This document shows, one piece after another, positions 6,692 to 16,433 of a stretch of DNA of 64,000 nt (positions are counted from its first letter, which is position 1; each line of letters starts with the position of its first letter). The notes beneath the pieces were generated by a model. The model had not been told where the DNA came from and did no database searches. It saw nothing but the letters and a program-made list of their open reading frames with translations. The stretch comes from Ruminococcus sp. (GTDB lineage: Bacteria; Bacillota; Clostridia; Oscillospirales; Ruminococcaceae). The position numbers were made by a program, and so were the translations under genes. The stretch spans positions 62,001 through 126,000 of the forward strand of contig JAGAJO010000001.1 in NCBI GenBank assembly GCA_017626015.1, read 5' to 3'.

Positions 6692-9667
6692 TTAGTCCTC
6701 GCCCAGCTTCAGTGCCTGCGAGATCTTGATCTTTCCGATCAACCTGCCGAGAACGATGAACGCCGACAGCAGCATTACGCCTATAACGGCATAAAGCTTG
6801 AGATAATCCGAACGCTCCGGAATGACCGCAAACTCAGGTACCTGAGTGCTTGCGTCGAAAATGCTCTGGAAAAGAGGAACGAACAGATCGCTGGTAATGC
6901 CGCCTATGAATATCGCCGCAAATATCGCCACTCCCGAAACGAGTATCTGCTCATAAACTATCATGGCGATGATCTCTCTGTATTTCATTCCCATTGCCCT
7001 TAAAATACCGAATTGAAGCGTCCTGCTTTTTATGGACAGTATCCAGTAGATGAGGAAACCGATTATGCACATTATCATAATTGTGATAAATCCCAGCGTA
7101 AGAGCGCCGTTCATTCCCTGGAGCATGGGATCGTTCTTCTTCTCGATTATCTCCTGCCTTGCCGCTGTTATTCCCGTAGTCTCTATGTCGGAGCTGTCAA
7201 TAGAATCGTAGAAGTCCTGTATAGCGGTACCCTCGTCAAGATCGAACCATACCTGATAAGGCTCCATACTGGTCTGAACGTTCACATAGTCCAGATTCAT
7301 CACCGCAAAGTCCATATACGAACCGTCCTTTGCCTCCGCATAGGGACTAAGACCCGGCCAGTATTCCACAAACGCCAGGACCGTCGCCTCGAAAGGATCG
7401 TTGGCTCCCCACTCGCACTCCACAGTATCTCCCAGCTCCAGCCCGTAATCCTTAAACGACGACGAAAGGATAACGCCGGGCGTGTACTCGGCAAGTGCGC
7501 TGAGATAATTGTTTATATGCACAGGCAGAAGCCTTTCCTCAAACCAGCACACCTTTGAAAATTCTCCCGGCTGAACAGCCATAAGCTGAACGTTGCTGTC
7601 CGTATTTGAAGAACCAGAAGAAGTATCCTGATCGAGATAATCCTCCCTGCGGCGGTCTCCGTCATCGGAGGAAGCCTTCTTTTTCACAACATTCATCTTA
7701 TTGCTTCTGAGAGTCACTCCGTCATGGCGCAGTACCTTTGCCGCAGCCTTTACGCCTTCAAGCTTTTCATATCTCTCGAAAACAGGCTCGACATAGGTCA
7801 CCACCGTTTTGGTATCCTCCTCATCTGCGGACTCCGCCTCGGTCTGTACCGCTGCGGCTGCTCCTGCTCCCGCTCCCGACTGAGGTCCTACTGTCTTCTG
7901 AGCCTCCTCGGTCTTACTGGAGTACCATTCCTCCGTCAGCACTGCATCGCAGCCCACGGCGTAGGAGACTGTTTCCTCCGCACTGCGGTTCAATGCTCTG
8001 GCAGTGTTTGCAAAAAACACGCCAAGGGACACCGTAAGTACCAGAAACAGCATAAGAAATCTTTCCCGTCCGGTAGACGAGCGTCCTATATTGGTAAGGG
8101 AAACATACTGTGCTGGCGACCAGAAACGCCTTCCGATACGGCTTATTATCCTTATTATCAGCGGATAGATCCTTATAAGGAAAAGCCCCAGACCCAGTAT
8201 AAAGGCGGTAGAGGAAACGAACATCAGTGGGTTCACAGTTGCGGTTGTATCTGTTATTCCCTGGGAAATAAGCGTCTGCTGAGTCTTTTTGTAATAATAC
8301 AGCCACGCCAGAGAACCGCCCGTAAGGATAAGATCAAGGCCGACCTTTTCCCATAAAGCGTGCTTTTTCTTTCTCGCCTTGGACTGCTTATGCTCAACGA
8401 TAGTTGTTTTCGATGCGGGAACTATTGGCGCAAGAGTGGTCACAAAAAACACAAGCACCGCTGCTCCTGCATAAACAAACGCCTGTAATGTAAGGTGAAC
8501 GGGCAGAGATTTTCTGTTTACAAATTCCAGAAAGCCGTTGGAAGCTCCCAGTATCTTGCACAGACCAAGTCCCGCAAAGGGACCTATGACCGCCGTCACA
8601 ACGCCCAAAGCCAGCGATTCCAGCGCATATATCCCAAGTATCTGTCTGCCGCTCGCACCTCTGCTCTTGAATACTGCGATCTCGTTTTTTTCCTGCTCCA
8701 CATTAAGCTGTGAGACCATGAACAGATAAAAGATTATCATAAGTATGACAGGTATCTGGAGCAGCCACAGCAGCAAAGTAAGCTGCGATGAACGCTGCGC
8801 ATACTCCGCCAGAATGTCTTTTGCAGGCAAGGAAAAGCCTATTTTGTTGTCGCTGTAATAGGCTTTCTGCTTGGTAAAAAGCTCCGAGATCCGGTCAAGA
8901 CTGCTCATATCCATATTGGCGTAGTCGATAAAATAATTGTATCTGGCTTCGCAGGCATTGACAGCTCCGGTAGGTATCATTTCATTGAGCATAGTTTCGT
9001 AATCGGTAAATACCGTTGCCGTATACTCCTCGTCGATACCCTCCGCCCAGTAAGCGTCGTTCTCGTCCTTGACGTCAAGCATTCCCACGATCTCTATCTT
9101 GACTGTTCTCGAGCTGTCAAACAGGTTTGCTATCTCATAAACGGTATCAAGAGCCAGTCCGTTGGTTTTCAGCGAACGCTCGGTAGCTACGCATTCAAAA
9201 ACTCCGTCCGCTCTCTTTCCCGGCTGAAACATTTTTCCCGAGGTTACAGCGGAGTGTTCGGCAATATCCGACATTCCGCCTATAGTAAGCCTTGCGGGAG
9301 ACTCGCCTTCCACCGCAAGGGATCTACAGTAAAGCTGATCGTCCAGCAGTATCCTCTTGCTGCCGCTGCCGGGCATTCCCGTTTCGTCAAACTTCCCGTC
9401 GACCTTTTCCATGTATTCCTCTGCAAGCTTCTTCTGCTCACCGGCAGAGGATCCGCTTTTTATGCTGTAAGACGTATTATAGGCTCCCGGATAGATCTGA
9501 AATTCCTCCTGGAAAGCCTCCATATCCTTCACCAGCATTCTTTGTAATGAAGCGTTCATATATATAGGTATGGTACTCATCATCGCAGACGCCATGATAA
9601 AACCTATCAAAAGACACAACACCATCCATTTGGTGTTTCGCATTTTTCTGAATAAAAGTGTAAACAT
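6692..9667 (-). CDS. Large FtsX-type ABC permease with two FtsX modules
   Basis: 991 residues. An N-terminal helix (about 16-35) leads into an extracytoplasmic domain. The first FtsX module (about 295-420) contains the loop FKSRGASGRQILGIYALES. More TM helices (about 440-560) precede a large low-complexity extracytoplasmic region rich in Ala, Glu and Ser, and the C-terminal FtsX module (about 855-985) carries LRAMGMKYREII. This is the fused-permease layout of MacB/YknZ/LolE-like exporters. It is the second gene of an operon with a membrane-fusion lipoprotein, 54 nt apart; no dedicated ATPase is beside them. ATG at 9667 starts a short cytoplasmic N-terminus (MFTLLFRKMRN). Confidence 0.88.
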   Translation of the reverse strand: MFTLLFRKMRNTKWMVLCLLIGFIMASAMMSTIPIYMNASLQRMLVKDMEAFQEEFQIYPGAYNTSYSIKSGSSAGEQKKLAEEYMEKVDGKFDETGMPGSGSKRILLDDQLYCRSLAVEGESPARLTIGGMSDIAEHSAVTSGKMFQPGKRADGVFECVATERSLKTNGLALDTVYEIANLFDSSRTVKIEIVGMLDVKDENDAYWAEGIDEEYTATVFTDYETMLNEMIPTGAVNACEARYNYFIDYANMDMSSLDRISELFTKQKAYYSDNKIGFSLPAKDILAEYAQRSSQLTLLLWLLQIPVILMIIFYLFMVSQLNVEQEKNEIAVFKSRGASGRQILGIYALESLALGVVTAVIGPFAGLGLCKILGASNGFLEFVNRKSLPVHLTLQAFVYAGAAVLVFFVTTLAPIVPASKTTIVEHKQSKARKKKHALWEKVGLDLILTGGSLAWLYYYKKTQQTLISQGITDTTATVNPLMFVSSTAFILGLGLFLIRIYPLIIRIISRIGRRFWSPAQYVSLTNIGRSSTGRERFLMLFLVLTVSLGVFFANTARALNRSAEETVSYAVGCDAVLTEEWYSSKTEEAQKTVGPQSGAGAGAAAAVQTEAESADEEDTKTVVTYVEPVFERYEKLEGVKAAAKVLRHDGVTLRSNKMNVVKKKASSDDGDRRREDYLDQDTSSGSSNTDSNVQLMAVQPGEFSKVCWFEERLLPVHINNYLSALAEYTPGVILSSSFKDYGLELGDTVECEWGANDPFEATVLAFVEYWPGLSPYAEAKDGSYMDFAVMNLDYVNVQTSMEPYQVWFDLDEGTAIQDFYDSIDSSDIETTGITAARQEIIEKKNDPMLQGMNGALTLGFITIMIMCIIGFLIYWILSIKSRTLQFGILRAMGMKYREIIAMIVYEQILVSGVAIFAAIFIGGITSDLFVPLFQSIFDASTQVPEFAVIPERSDYLKLYAVIGVMLLSAFIVLGRLIGKIKISQALKLGED

Positions 9668-9721
9668 CCGGGGCTTATTCCTTTCTAAACAGGGTCAGAA
9701 TCTAAACGCAGCAACGCTTTC

Positions 9722-10768
9722 TTATTTCAATATCAGCTCATCGCCCTCGCTTATGCCGGATCTTATCTCCGACTGTGAGCCTGTTTCAAGACCCACTTCT
9801 ACCGTGACTGCGGTTTTCTCACCGTCCTTAAGAACGTAGACCACCGTTTCGCCGTCAACCTTTTTTATAAGATTGTTTGAAATAACTATTGCGTCCGATA
9901 CCGAATCCAGCACAAGTACGATATCCGCAAGCTGTCCCACTGCACCTGCGGGAGGAGTATCGGTAAAACGCACATAGACCGTATCCGCCTGATAATCTAT
10001 GCCCGTATCGTCAACGTCGTTATGATCCTCCTTCTTCTCGTCCTGGTACTTTGCCAGTTCCTTCGGGTTCATAAAAACCTCGCCGTCGTAATAATCCTCG
10101 TTTATGCGTATCTTAAGCGCCGTTCCGATATCAAACTCTGTAAGATCCTCCGGCTGCACGGCGATATAAAGCGCCGATGTATCTATAACGGTGGCAATTG
10201 TCTGTCCCGGATTTACGCTGTCGCCGGCTCTGACGTCCGAGATCGACGAAACGATACCGTCTATAGGAGATCTAAGGCTTGCGTCCTCCTTCTGCTCCTT
10301 CAGCTTTTCCAGCTCACGCTCGATAAGCTGAACGTCCACATAGGCGGAATCTATCTGCGCCTGAGTGCCGCCGCTTTCGTATATGACATCTACGTTGAGC
10401 CTTGCCTTTTCCAGATTGAGCTGCTTTTCCTCGATCTGATAGTTAAGCTCGTATGTATCTATATCGCAAATAACGTCTCCCTTTTTGACCTCATCGCCGG
10501 CTCTGACGTAGAACTTCTCAATAGCGCCGCTCTGCTTTTCATAAGCAAGAGCGTACTGCCTTTCGGCGGTGACGGTACCCGTAGAGACTATCTTCTTCTC
10601 CAGATCTTTTTTCTTTGCGGTAACTGTAGTATAGCTTACGTCGCTTGCCTTTACCGTAGGCGGAGCAAGGACCTCTTCCTCGTCGGGAAGAAGGTAGCAG
10701 CCTGTAGTCAGGCAAACTGCTGCTGCGCAGATCACAGCGGATATTTTTCTTATAAATGATAATTTCAT
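9722..10768 (-). CDS. HlyD/RND-type membrane-fusion lipoprotein
   Basis: 348 residues, an efflux periplasmic-adaptor homologue. The signal peptide ends in lipobox LTTGC, so it is probably membrane-anchored by lipid. The first biotinyl-lipoyl half (GTVTAERQYALAYEKQSG ... VRAGDEVKKGDVIC) is followed by an alpha-hairpin (about 125-180), the second lipoyl half (LRSPIDGIVSSISDVRAGD), a beta-barrel and a C-terminal cap (GLETGSQSEIRSGISEGDEL). Such adaptors join MacB-like permeases in Firmicutes (YknX type). Start ATG 10768 has GGGAG 7 nt upstream; the longer frame to 10813 lacks this. Confidence 0.88.
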   Translation of the reverse strand: MKLSFIRKISAVICAAAVCLTTGCYLLPDEEEVLAPPTVKASDVSYTTVTAKKKDLEKKIVSTGTVTAERQYALAYEKQSGAIEKFYVRAGDEVKKGDVICDIDTYELNYQIEEKQLNLEKARLNVDVIYESGGTQAQIDSAYVDVQLIERELEKLKEQKEDASLRSPIDGIVSSISDVRAGDSVNPGQTIATVIDTSALYIAVQPEDLTEFDIGTALKIRINEDYYDGEVFMNPKELAKYQDEKKEDHNDVDDTGIDYQADTVYVRFTDTPPAGAVGQLADIVLVLDSVSDAIVISNNLIKKVDGETVVYVLKDGEKTAVTVEVGLETGSQSEIRSGISEGDELILK

Positions 10769-10925
10769 AACAAATCTCCCAATAGAAAAGCGTTGATCCG
10801 TACATATTGTCAATACATAATCATTATATCAAAAAAATGAAAATAATTCTATATCCAATCGCACAAATTTAAAACGTAAATTCCATACATAATGCACAAT
10901 TCCCCGTATTCAGGACGTATCTGTA

Positions 10926-10958
10926 TAAAAAATGCGGACGGAAATTTTATCCGCCCGC
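10926..10958 (-). terminator. Intrinsic terminator of the SGNH-hydrolase gene
   Basis: Minus-strand stem GCGG-G-CGGA/TCCG-T-CCGC with loop TAAAATT, then ATTTTTTATAC. It lies about 55 bases past the stop at 11013. Confidence 0.75.
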
Positions 10959-11012
10959 TTTCAGAAATGTTTGAATTATACGGATCTCTCCGTCCGCCTT
11001 GAACAGCAGCTG

Positions 11013-12368
11013 TTATGAGATCAGCCAGTTAAGGATCTGGAACGCCTGAGCGTCACCCTCTACGACCTCAACCTTTACCGTATGGGTAGCCGTTTCGTCC
11101 GAAGTAAAGATCGGATCAGCCTTAGCGTAATTGCCCCAGCCGTTGGGGAAGTTTCCGTCAATAAGAACGGGATCTCCGTCATCTACCGTTACGGCAAGAG
11201 TACCCTGCTCGCCGCTGGTGACCTTCATATAAAGCATTCCGATATTCTTTGCGGTTATTTCAAAGGTAGCGCTTCCGCCCTCCTTGGTTCCCCAGCCGCC
11301 TGTGAACTTCTGGAATGATGCTTCCTCGGTAAAGGTTCCCTCGTCAACGGTTTTGACCGTGTCGGGAGTATCTCTGCCGCCGAGCGAAGCGTTTTCAAAG
11401 GGGTTGCCCGCAGGAGCCTCTGTTGCAGCGTCGAATGGCGTGGATACCTTTTCTTCGTTTGCAATATTATCCTTGATCTTTCCCCACATATCGGTTATGC
11501 ACTGCGCCATAATGATGTGACCGGCGTCGTTGGGGTGAACGTTATCGGGTGAAACGTCCGCCCATGTGAAATTTCCTGCGTCGATCTCAGGGATAACGGC
11601 GTCATGATAGGAGATCATAGGAATATTGTAGCCCTGCGCTACCTTCAGATGAGCATTCTGCGGAGATGAACCGCCCTCACAGCTTGGCTCCAGAATAATA
11701 ACGGCAGGATTATTCTCCTGTGCAAGGCACATCCTTACAAGGCTGTCCATGCAGGAAGCGTAAAAATCATCGTCCAGATCGTTGATAAATTCGATCACAA
11801 TAATATCCGCCCCCAGTGAAACGCAGTCCCTCTGCGCTCTGTGAACGCCCGCATACGAATCCGTAGCGCCGATACCAGCATTGGTAACGTCAACATAGAA
11901 GCTTATATTCTCCTCCCACCATGTCTTGACCTGATTTACATACTGATTTGTGGAGGAATTTGCTCCCGAGCCTGCGGTAATGGAATCTCCCAGGAAACAG
12001 ATCTTGGTAGTCTCCTTGGGGTTGTTAAGGGCATGATCGATCTTTTCTGCAAGACGTGATGTGTCGCCCTTATTAAGTACGGCACGGGCAAGCATATTTT
12101 CCGTTGCCCCCTGTGAAACGTCGTAAGCCCCGTCGTTTACGGGATACTCAGCCAGCAGCTTAGCTGAAGGGCTGTCGTCCTCCGTTCCGCCTTGTTCTTC
12201 TCCCTGTGCAGCGGACTCCTCGGGAGTATCCTCGCCTTCGGCAGCCGTTCCTGATGAAGCCGTTTCAGCCTTTGATTTGGGATCCTCAGAAGAAGACCCG
12301 TCTCCGCAGCCGGCAAAAACAAGACAGCTCATACAAAGAGCAACAGTCATCGCAAGTATTTTTTTCAT
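11013..12368 (-). CDS. Secreted SGNH/GDSL-hydrolase lipoprotein
   Basis: 451 residues. Signal peptide with lipobox LVFAGC, then an acidic Ser/Glu/Ala-rich linker (about 25-70). The SGNH hydrolase domain (about 115-300) shows block I FLGDSITAGSG (nucleophile Ser), an Asn block (EFINDLDD) and the Asp-x-x-His block (SPDNVHPNDAGH). A C-terminal beta-rich domain (about 345-451, TGGWGTKEGG ... VDDGDPVLIDG) follows and may bind carbohydrate. Likely role: extracellular deacetylation or ester cleavage on plant polysaccharide. This is inferred from the fold and organism; the substrate is unknown. Start ATG 12368 follows AAAGGAAAATTGCT; own terminator at 10926-10958. Confidence 0.85.
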   Translation of the reverse strand: MKKILAMTVALCMSCLVFAGCGDGSSSEDPKSKAETASSGTAAEGEDTPEESAAQGEEQGGTEDDSPSAKLLAEYPVNDGAYDVSQGATENMLARAVLNKGDTSRLAEKIDHALNNPKETTKICFLGDSITAGSGANSSTNQYVNQVKTWWEENISFYVDVTNAGIGATDSYAGVHRAQRDCVSLGADIIVIEFINDLDDDFYASCMDSLVRMCLAQENNPAVIILEPSCEGGSSPQNAHLKVAQGYNIPMISYHDAVIPEIDAGNFTWADVSPDNVHPNDAGHIIMAQCITDMWGKIKDNIANEEKVSTPFDAATEAPAGNPFENASLGGRDTPDTVKTVDEGTFTEEASFQKFTGGWGTKEGGSATFEITAKNIGMLYMKVTSGEQGTLAVTVDDGDPVLIDGNFPNGWGNYAKADPIFTSDETATHTVKVEVVEGDAQAFQILNWLIS

Positions 12369-12502
12369 AGCAATTTTCCTTTCTTTAATTAGCTTTATAC
12401 GGAACCTGTCCGTCAATGCAATAATATTATACATCAATTTGCTTGATTTTGCAATAGTATTACCCGGCGGTAAAACGATTACATCTCAATTTCAAAAAAC
12501 GA

Positions 12503-12898
12503 TCAGGCATTTTCCCGCCTGTATACAATAACAGCCGTAACAGTAAGGGAAACAAGCGCCCCCCCCATAACGATCGCAAACCATAAACAGTTACTGATCA
12601 CCAGCAGCTCTCCCCAGGAGTAATTCCCGATACTGTAGCCTAGCTTTTCAGCGATAAACTCGTTAAGGCTGTATGTCTGGAAAACGGCGACCAGCACCAT
12701 GACCGTAAGCACATATATAAGTATTTTTGAACCCCATTCGTTAAAGCTTTTGCTCACAAGCAGAATTAGGGTTATGACTGAAGCCGCCGCAAAGCTCACC
12801 GTGCGGTTATAAAATATACCGCCGTAATATGTAATAAAAAAAGTCAGCGTACACAGCAGAGCGCACCCCACACATCGGAAATCTATATTTTTATTCAT
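12503..12898 (-). CDS. Four-helix membrane protein of unknown function
   Basis: 131 residues with four predicted TM helices (about 10-28, 33-52, 56-76, 98-125), a short N-terminus and a basic end (VYRRENA). No motif recognised. The start ATG at 12898 is downstream of a weak GGGG/GGACG tract; the frame is open 30 codons further upstream, so the start is uncertain. It lies alone between the SGNH gene and the ribosomal operon terminator. Confidence 0.55.
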   Translation of the reverse strand: MNKNIDFRCVGCALLCTLTFFITYYGGIFYNRTVSFAAASVITLILLVSKSFNEWGSKILIYVLTVMVLVAVFQTYSLNEFIAEKLGYSIGNYSWGELLVISNCLWFAIVMGGALVSLTVTAVIVYRRENA

Positions 12899-13031
12899 CA
12901 AACGTCCGCCCCTGAATAATATCTGAGGAAACTGCCGCCGCCGGCAATATCCTAAATTAATTATAACTCCTGATGAAGAATTAGTCAATACTTTGTTAAC
13001 GTCTCAGGAGCATTTCAAACGTTTACTTTTC

Positions 13032-13065
13032 AAAAAAAAGCAGACAGCCCTAAAAGCTGTCCGCT
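13032..13065 (-). terminator. Terminator of the ribosomal-protein operon
   Basis: Minus-strand 10-bp stem (AGCGGACAGC with GCTGTCTGCT, one G-T pair), short loop, then eight T. It begins 16 bases after the rplQ stop. Confidence 0.9.
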
Positions 13066-13080
13066 TTGCAGTCATATTTA

Positions 13081-13422
13081 TCAAACCAACTGAATGATAG
13101 CCATTTCAGCAGCGTCTCCGCGGCGGGGTCCGATCTTTACGATCTTTGTGTATCCGCCGTTACGTCCCTCATAAGAAGGCGCAATATCATCAAAAAGCTT
13201 CTTTGCTACAGACTCCTTAGTTACATAAGCGAGTACCTGACGCTTTGAATGGAGATCTCCCGCCTTGCCTAAAGTAATCATCTTTTCGGTCATAGCGGCT
13301 ACTTCCTTAGCTCTTGTTACAGTTGTTTCAATCTTACCGTTTTCGAGAAGATAAGTTACCATAGCTCTGAGCATTGCCTTTCTCTGGTCACTGGTTCTTC
13401 CCAGCTTTCTTGTGCCTGGCAT
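13081..13422 (-). CDS. rplQ: 50S ribosomal protein L17
   Basis: 113 residues, full family length. It starts [18 protein letters not shown], the L17 signature, and ends with [16 protein letters not shown]. It is a large-subunit protein near the peptide exit tunnel. It is the last gene of the alpha part of the operon, 18 nt after rpoA, with the strong terminator just downstream. Confidence 0.98.
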   Translation of the reverse strand: MPGTRKLGRTSDQRKAMLRAMVTYLLENGKIETTVTRAKEVAAMTEKMITLGKAGDLHSKRQVLAYVTKESVAKKLFDDIAPSYEGRNGGYTKIVKIGPRRGDAAEMAIIQLV

Positions 13423-13440
13423 AGATTTTCACTCCTTACT

Positions 13441-14400
13441 TTAATTATCGTCCTCAGAATTAAGCTCATAGCCCAATGAATGAAGCTTTTCCTTTACCTC
13501 GTCGAAGGACTTCTTGCCGAGGTTTCTTACCTTCATCATTTCTTCTGCTGACTTTTCAATCAAATCATTGACTGTATTGATTCCTGCACGCTTTAGACAG
13601 TTAAATGAACGCACGGATAAGTCAAGTTCCTCAATGGTCATCTCAAGGATTTTTTCTTTACCCTGGTCGTCCTTTTCAACCATGATCTCTACGACGTTTG
13701 TCTCCTCGGACAAATCAACGAAGGGATTAAGATGCTCGTTGAGGAGTTTGGCTGCCATTGAAACAGCTTCCTTTGCGGAGATAGTACCGTCGGTCCATAC
13801 CTCCAGCGTGAGCTTGTCATAATCGGTAATCTGTCCTACACGGGTATTGTCCACCGTATAGTTTACCTTGAGTACCGGCGAATAAATACTGTCTACGGCT
13901 ATTACGCCGATGGGCGCATTCTGCATCAGGGACTTGTTCTTCTCGGCTGAGACGTATCCGCGTCCTCTGTCGATAGTGATTTCCATATAAAGCTTTGCCC
14001 CTGCGCCCAGCGTTGCAATGTGCATATCGGGAACGAGAATGTCTACCTCGGAGTCTGTCTTGATGTCGCCTGCGGTAACTACGCATTCGCCCTCGGCTTC
14101 AATGTAGATGGTCTTGGGTCCCTCGCCGTAAAGCTTTGCAGTTAAGCCCTTAAGATTAAGGATGATCTCTGTAACGTCTTCCTTAACTCCGGGGATCGTT
14201 GATAGTTCGTGGTGTACGCCGTCGATCTTTACAGACGTTACAGCGACACCCGGCAAAGAGGAGAGCAGTACACGTCTCAGGCTGTTGCCGAGAGTAATAC
14301 CATAGCCGCGCTCCAGAGGCTCCAGAATAAACTTGCCGTATGTTCCGTTGCTCTTGAGCTCGGGCGTTTCGATTTTAGGCTTTTCTATCTTTTCAAGCAT
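13441..14400 (-). CDS. rpoA: RNA polymerase subunit alpha
   Basis: 319 residues. The N-terminal dimerisation domain (about 1-230) contains [23 protein letters not shown], the conserved assembly motif. The C-terminal domain (about 250-315) has [20 protein letters not shown] and [15 protein letters not shown], which contact UP-element DNA and activators. It sits between rpsD and rplQ, as is usual. The 129-nt spacer before it is longer than most in the operon and holds a hairpin (see 14401-14529). Confidence 0.98.
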   Translation of the reverse strand: MLEKIEKPKIETPELKSNGTYGKFILEPLERGYGITLGNSLRRVLLSSLPGVAVTSVKIDGVHHELSTIPGVKEDVTEIILNLKGLTAKLYGEGPKTIYIEAEGECVVTAGDIKTDSEVDILVPDMHIATLGAGAKLYMEITIDRGRGYVSAEKNKSLMQNAPIGVIAVDSIYSPVLKVNYTVDNTRVGQITDYDKLTLEVWTDGTISAKEAVSMAAKLLNEHLNPFVDLSEETNVVEIMVEKDDQGKEKILEMTIEELDLSVRSFNCLKRAGINTVNDLIEKSAEEMMKVRNLGKKSFDEVKEKLHSLGYELNSEDDN

Positions 14401-14529
14401 TTAAAACCCTCCTGTTTTCAAACTCGATTGTTCTATTTTATTTAACCGTTCTGCTTCGTCGGATAATTTCAGGCGACTCCCGCAGCTGTACCGGAAGCGG
14501 CACAGCCCGTGAGAACCTCCCTCAACTTA
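14401..14529 (-). promoter_or_regulatory. Long rpsD-rpoA spacer with hairpin
   Basis: 129 nt between rpsD and rpoA. On the mRNA strand GCTGTGCCG-cttc-CGGTACAGC-like arms form a stable hairpin, followed by an A/T-rich tract and the rpoA Shine-Dalgarno (CAGGAGGG). No promoter is obvious. A role in processing or coupling is inference. Confidence 0.4.
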
Positions 14530-15126
14530 TTACTTAGAATACAACTCGACGATAAGGTGTTCCTCGATCTCGTAATCAAGGTCTTCCTTAACAGGCATAC
14601 GAATAACCTTTGCTGTCTGGTTATCCTTGTTTACATCGAGCCAGGTAGGAGTAGTCCTGCCGGCGGTAGCCTCGATAATCTGCTTGAATTTCTCGCTCTT
14701 TTTGCTGTTTTCCTTAAGAGAAATAACATCGCCGACCTTAACTCTGTAGGAAGGAATATCGACTCTCTTGCCGTTTACCTCAAAGTGACCGTGAACAACA
14801 AGCTGACGAGCCTCACGTCTTGTCATTGACATACCCATTCTGAATACGATGTTATCAAGTCTCGACTCAAGAATCGTAAGAAGGTTAGTACCTGCCTGTC
14901 CCTCCATTTTCTGTGCAATGTCGAAATAGTGACGGAACTGCTTTTCCAGCACGCCGTAGATGAATCTGAGCTTCTGCTTTTCCTTAAGCTGAAGTCCGTA
15001 CTCGGAAACCTTTCTTCTCTTGTTGGCGTTGGGATCACGCTTAGTTTCCTTGGCAACTCCCATTACCATAGGGCTTATTCCGAGATATTTGCATCTCTTG
15101 AGTATTGGTTCTCTGTTTACTGCCAT
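14530..15126 (-). CDS. rpsD: 30S ribosomal protein S4
   Basis: 198 residues. Starts MAVNREPILKRCKYLGISP. The S4 RNA-binding domain is at about 88-150 (RLDNIVFRMGMSMTRREARQLVVHGH). It has the short zinc-free N-terminus, without the CxxC...C cluster of some S4 forms. S4 nucleates 30S assembly and in many bacteria represses its own operon. The gene follows a 100-nt spacer with two hairpins. Confidence 0.98.
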   Translation of the reverse strand: MAVNREPILKRCKYLGISPMVMGVAKETKRDPNANKRRKVSEYGLQLKEKQKLRFIYGVLEKQFRHYFDIAQKMEGQAGTNLLTILESRLDNIVFRMGMSMTRREARQLVVHGHFEVNGKRVDIPSYRVKVGDVISLKENSKKSEKFKQIIEATAGRTTPTWLDVNKDNQTAKVIRMPVKEDLDYEIEEHLIVELYSK

Positions 15127-15226
15127 TTTAAATGACCTCCGTTTTCAAATTTAGTATCGGGCCTTAGAAAAGCTTCGCTTTGCTTACCCGACTTTGAGTT
15201 AAGCTGCAAACTCAAATTGTAATATA
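15127..15226 (-). promoter_or_regulatory. Structured spacer ahead of rpsD
   Basis: Two stems on the mRNA strand: TTTGAGTT/AACTCAAA (15191-15214) and TCGGG/CCCGA with an inner TAAGC/AGCTT arm just before the rpsD Shine-Dalgarno (GGAGG). S4 often binds such structures to repress its own synthesis. Here that is a guess from position. Confidence 0.4.
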
Positions 15227-15625
15227 CTAGACACGTCTTCTCTTGGGAGGACGGCATCCGTTGTGAGGGATAGGAGTTACATCCTTGATAAGTCTGACCT
15301 CAAGCTCCTCAGACTGAAGCGCTCTGATAGCTGCCTCACGTCCTGCGCCGGGTCCCTTTACATAGACCTCAACAACCTTAAGGCCATGCTCCTTAGCCGC
15401 TCTTGCCGCTGTCTCGGCTGCTGTCTGAGCTGCGAAGGGAGTAGATTTCTTGGAGCCTCTGAAGCCGAGTCCGCCGGCGGAAGCCCATGAAATTGCATTG
15501 CCCTGCATATCAGTGATCGTTACGATAGTGTTGTTGAAGGTAGACTGGATATGAACCTGTCCCTGTTCAATGTTTTTTCTTTCACGACGGCGGCGAACCG
15601 TAGTCTTTTTCTTAGCCTGAGCCAT
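15227..15625 (-). CDS. rpsK: 30S ribosomal protein S11
   Basis: 132 residues. It has the S11 core [17 protein letters not shown] start ([15 protein letters not shown]), [16 protein letters not shown] and the C-terminal [15 protein letters not shown]. It forms the platform of the small subunit beside the E-site mRNA. It lies 14 nt after rpsM. Confidence 0.98.
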   Translation of the reverse strand: MAQAKKKTTVRRRRERKNIEQGQVHIQSTFNNTIVTITDMQGNAISWASAGGLGFRGSKKSTPFAAQTAAETAARAAKEHGLKVVEVYVKGPGAGREAAIRALQSEELEVRLIKDVTPIPHNGCRPPKRRRV

Positions 15626-15639
15626 TGTTCACATCCTCC

Positions 15640-16008
15640 TTACTTCTTCTTATTTGCGATTGTCTTTACAGGACCCTTGCGGGTTCTTGCATTCGTCTTG
15701 GTTCTCTGTCCGCGTACGGGAAGTCCCTTACGGTGACGGATACCACGATAACAACCGATTTCTGTCAGTCTCTTGATGTTAAGTGCGACCGTTCTTCTGA
15801 GATCGCCCTCTACAGTAAGATTATGATCGATATATTCACGCAATTTAGCTACGTCGTCCTCGTTCATATCCTTAACTCTCGTGTCAGGATTTACGCCTGT
15901 CTCGGCGAGAATCTTAGTAGCAGTTTTCTGACCGATGCCGTAAACATAAGTAAGAGCGATCTCGATTCTCTTATCTCTAGGCAGGTCTATACCAGCAATA
16001 CGAGCCAT
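15640..16008 (-). CDS. rpsM: 30S ribosomal protein S13
   Basis: 122 residues. Starts [20 protein letters not shown], and has a helix-hairpin-helix ([12 protein letters not shown]) and the C-terminal [20 protein letters not shown]. It sits in the head of the small subunit and contacts tRNA and the large subunit. First gene of the alpha section, 29 nt after rpmJ. Confidence 0.98.
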   Translation of the reverse strand: MARIAGIDLPRDKRIEIALTYVYGIGQKTATKILAETGVNPDTRVKDMNEDDVAKLREYIDHNLTVEGDLRRTVALNIKRLTEIGCYRGIRHRKGLPVRGQRTKTNARTRKGPVKTIANKKK

Positions 16009-16037
16009 TATTTAGCTGCACCTCCATTATTGGTTTG

Positions 16038-16151
16038 TTAGCCCTGACGCTGCTTGTGCTTAGGGTTCTGGCAGATCACCATGATCTTGCCCTTTCTCTT
16101 GATAACCTTGCACTTTTCGCAGATCGGTTTAACTGAAGGTCTTACTTTCAT
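16038..16151 (-). CDS. rpmJ: 50S ribosomal protein L36
   Basis: 37 residues, starting [16 protein letters not shown] and ending NPKHKQRQG. Cys11, Cys14, Cys27 and His32 form the zinc site of the C-plus L36 form, so this copy is zinc-dependent. It lies in its usual place between infA and rpsM, 63 nt after infA. Confidence 0.97.
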   Translation of the reverse strand: MKVRPSVKPICEKCKVIKRKGKIMVICQNPKHKQRQG

Positions 16152-16214
16152 TGAAATACCTCCTTTGATTACACAGGAACCCAACGGTTCCTAACTTCTA
16201 TTAAGCAAAGCGGA

Positions 16215-16433
16215 TCACTTTGCTCTCCAGGTTATTCTTCCCTTTGTCAAGTCGTAAGGCGACATCTCGACCGTGACCTTATCTCCGGGTACGATACGAA
16301 TATAATTCATACGAAGCTTACCCGAAATATGAGCAAGAATTTTATGGCCGTTTGTCAGTTCGACTTGGAATGTTGCGTTGGGCAGAGCCTCTACAACTGT
16401 ACCTTCAACCTCAAGTACATCTTCTTTTGACAT
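16215..16433 (-). CDS. infA: Translation initiation factor IF-1
   Basis: 72 residues, a single OB fold ([20 protein letters not shown] ... [32 protein letters not shown]). IF-1 blocks the A site during initiation. Its ATG overlaps the stop of the preceding KOW gene by 1 nt (TAATG), implying translational coupling. Confidence 0.98.
   Translation of the reverse strand: MSKEDVLEVEGTVVEALPNATFQVELTNGHKILAHISGKLRMNYIRIVPGDKVTVEMSPYDLTKGRITWRAK

Noticed and set aside
10022..10759. Long plus-strand frame opposite the membrane-fusion lipoprotein
   Set aside because: Antisense shadow of a well-supported gene; composition is not protein-like. The same applies to long frames opposite proS, rpsC, rplB and the ABC exporters.
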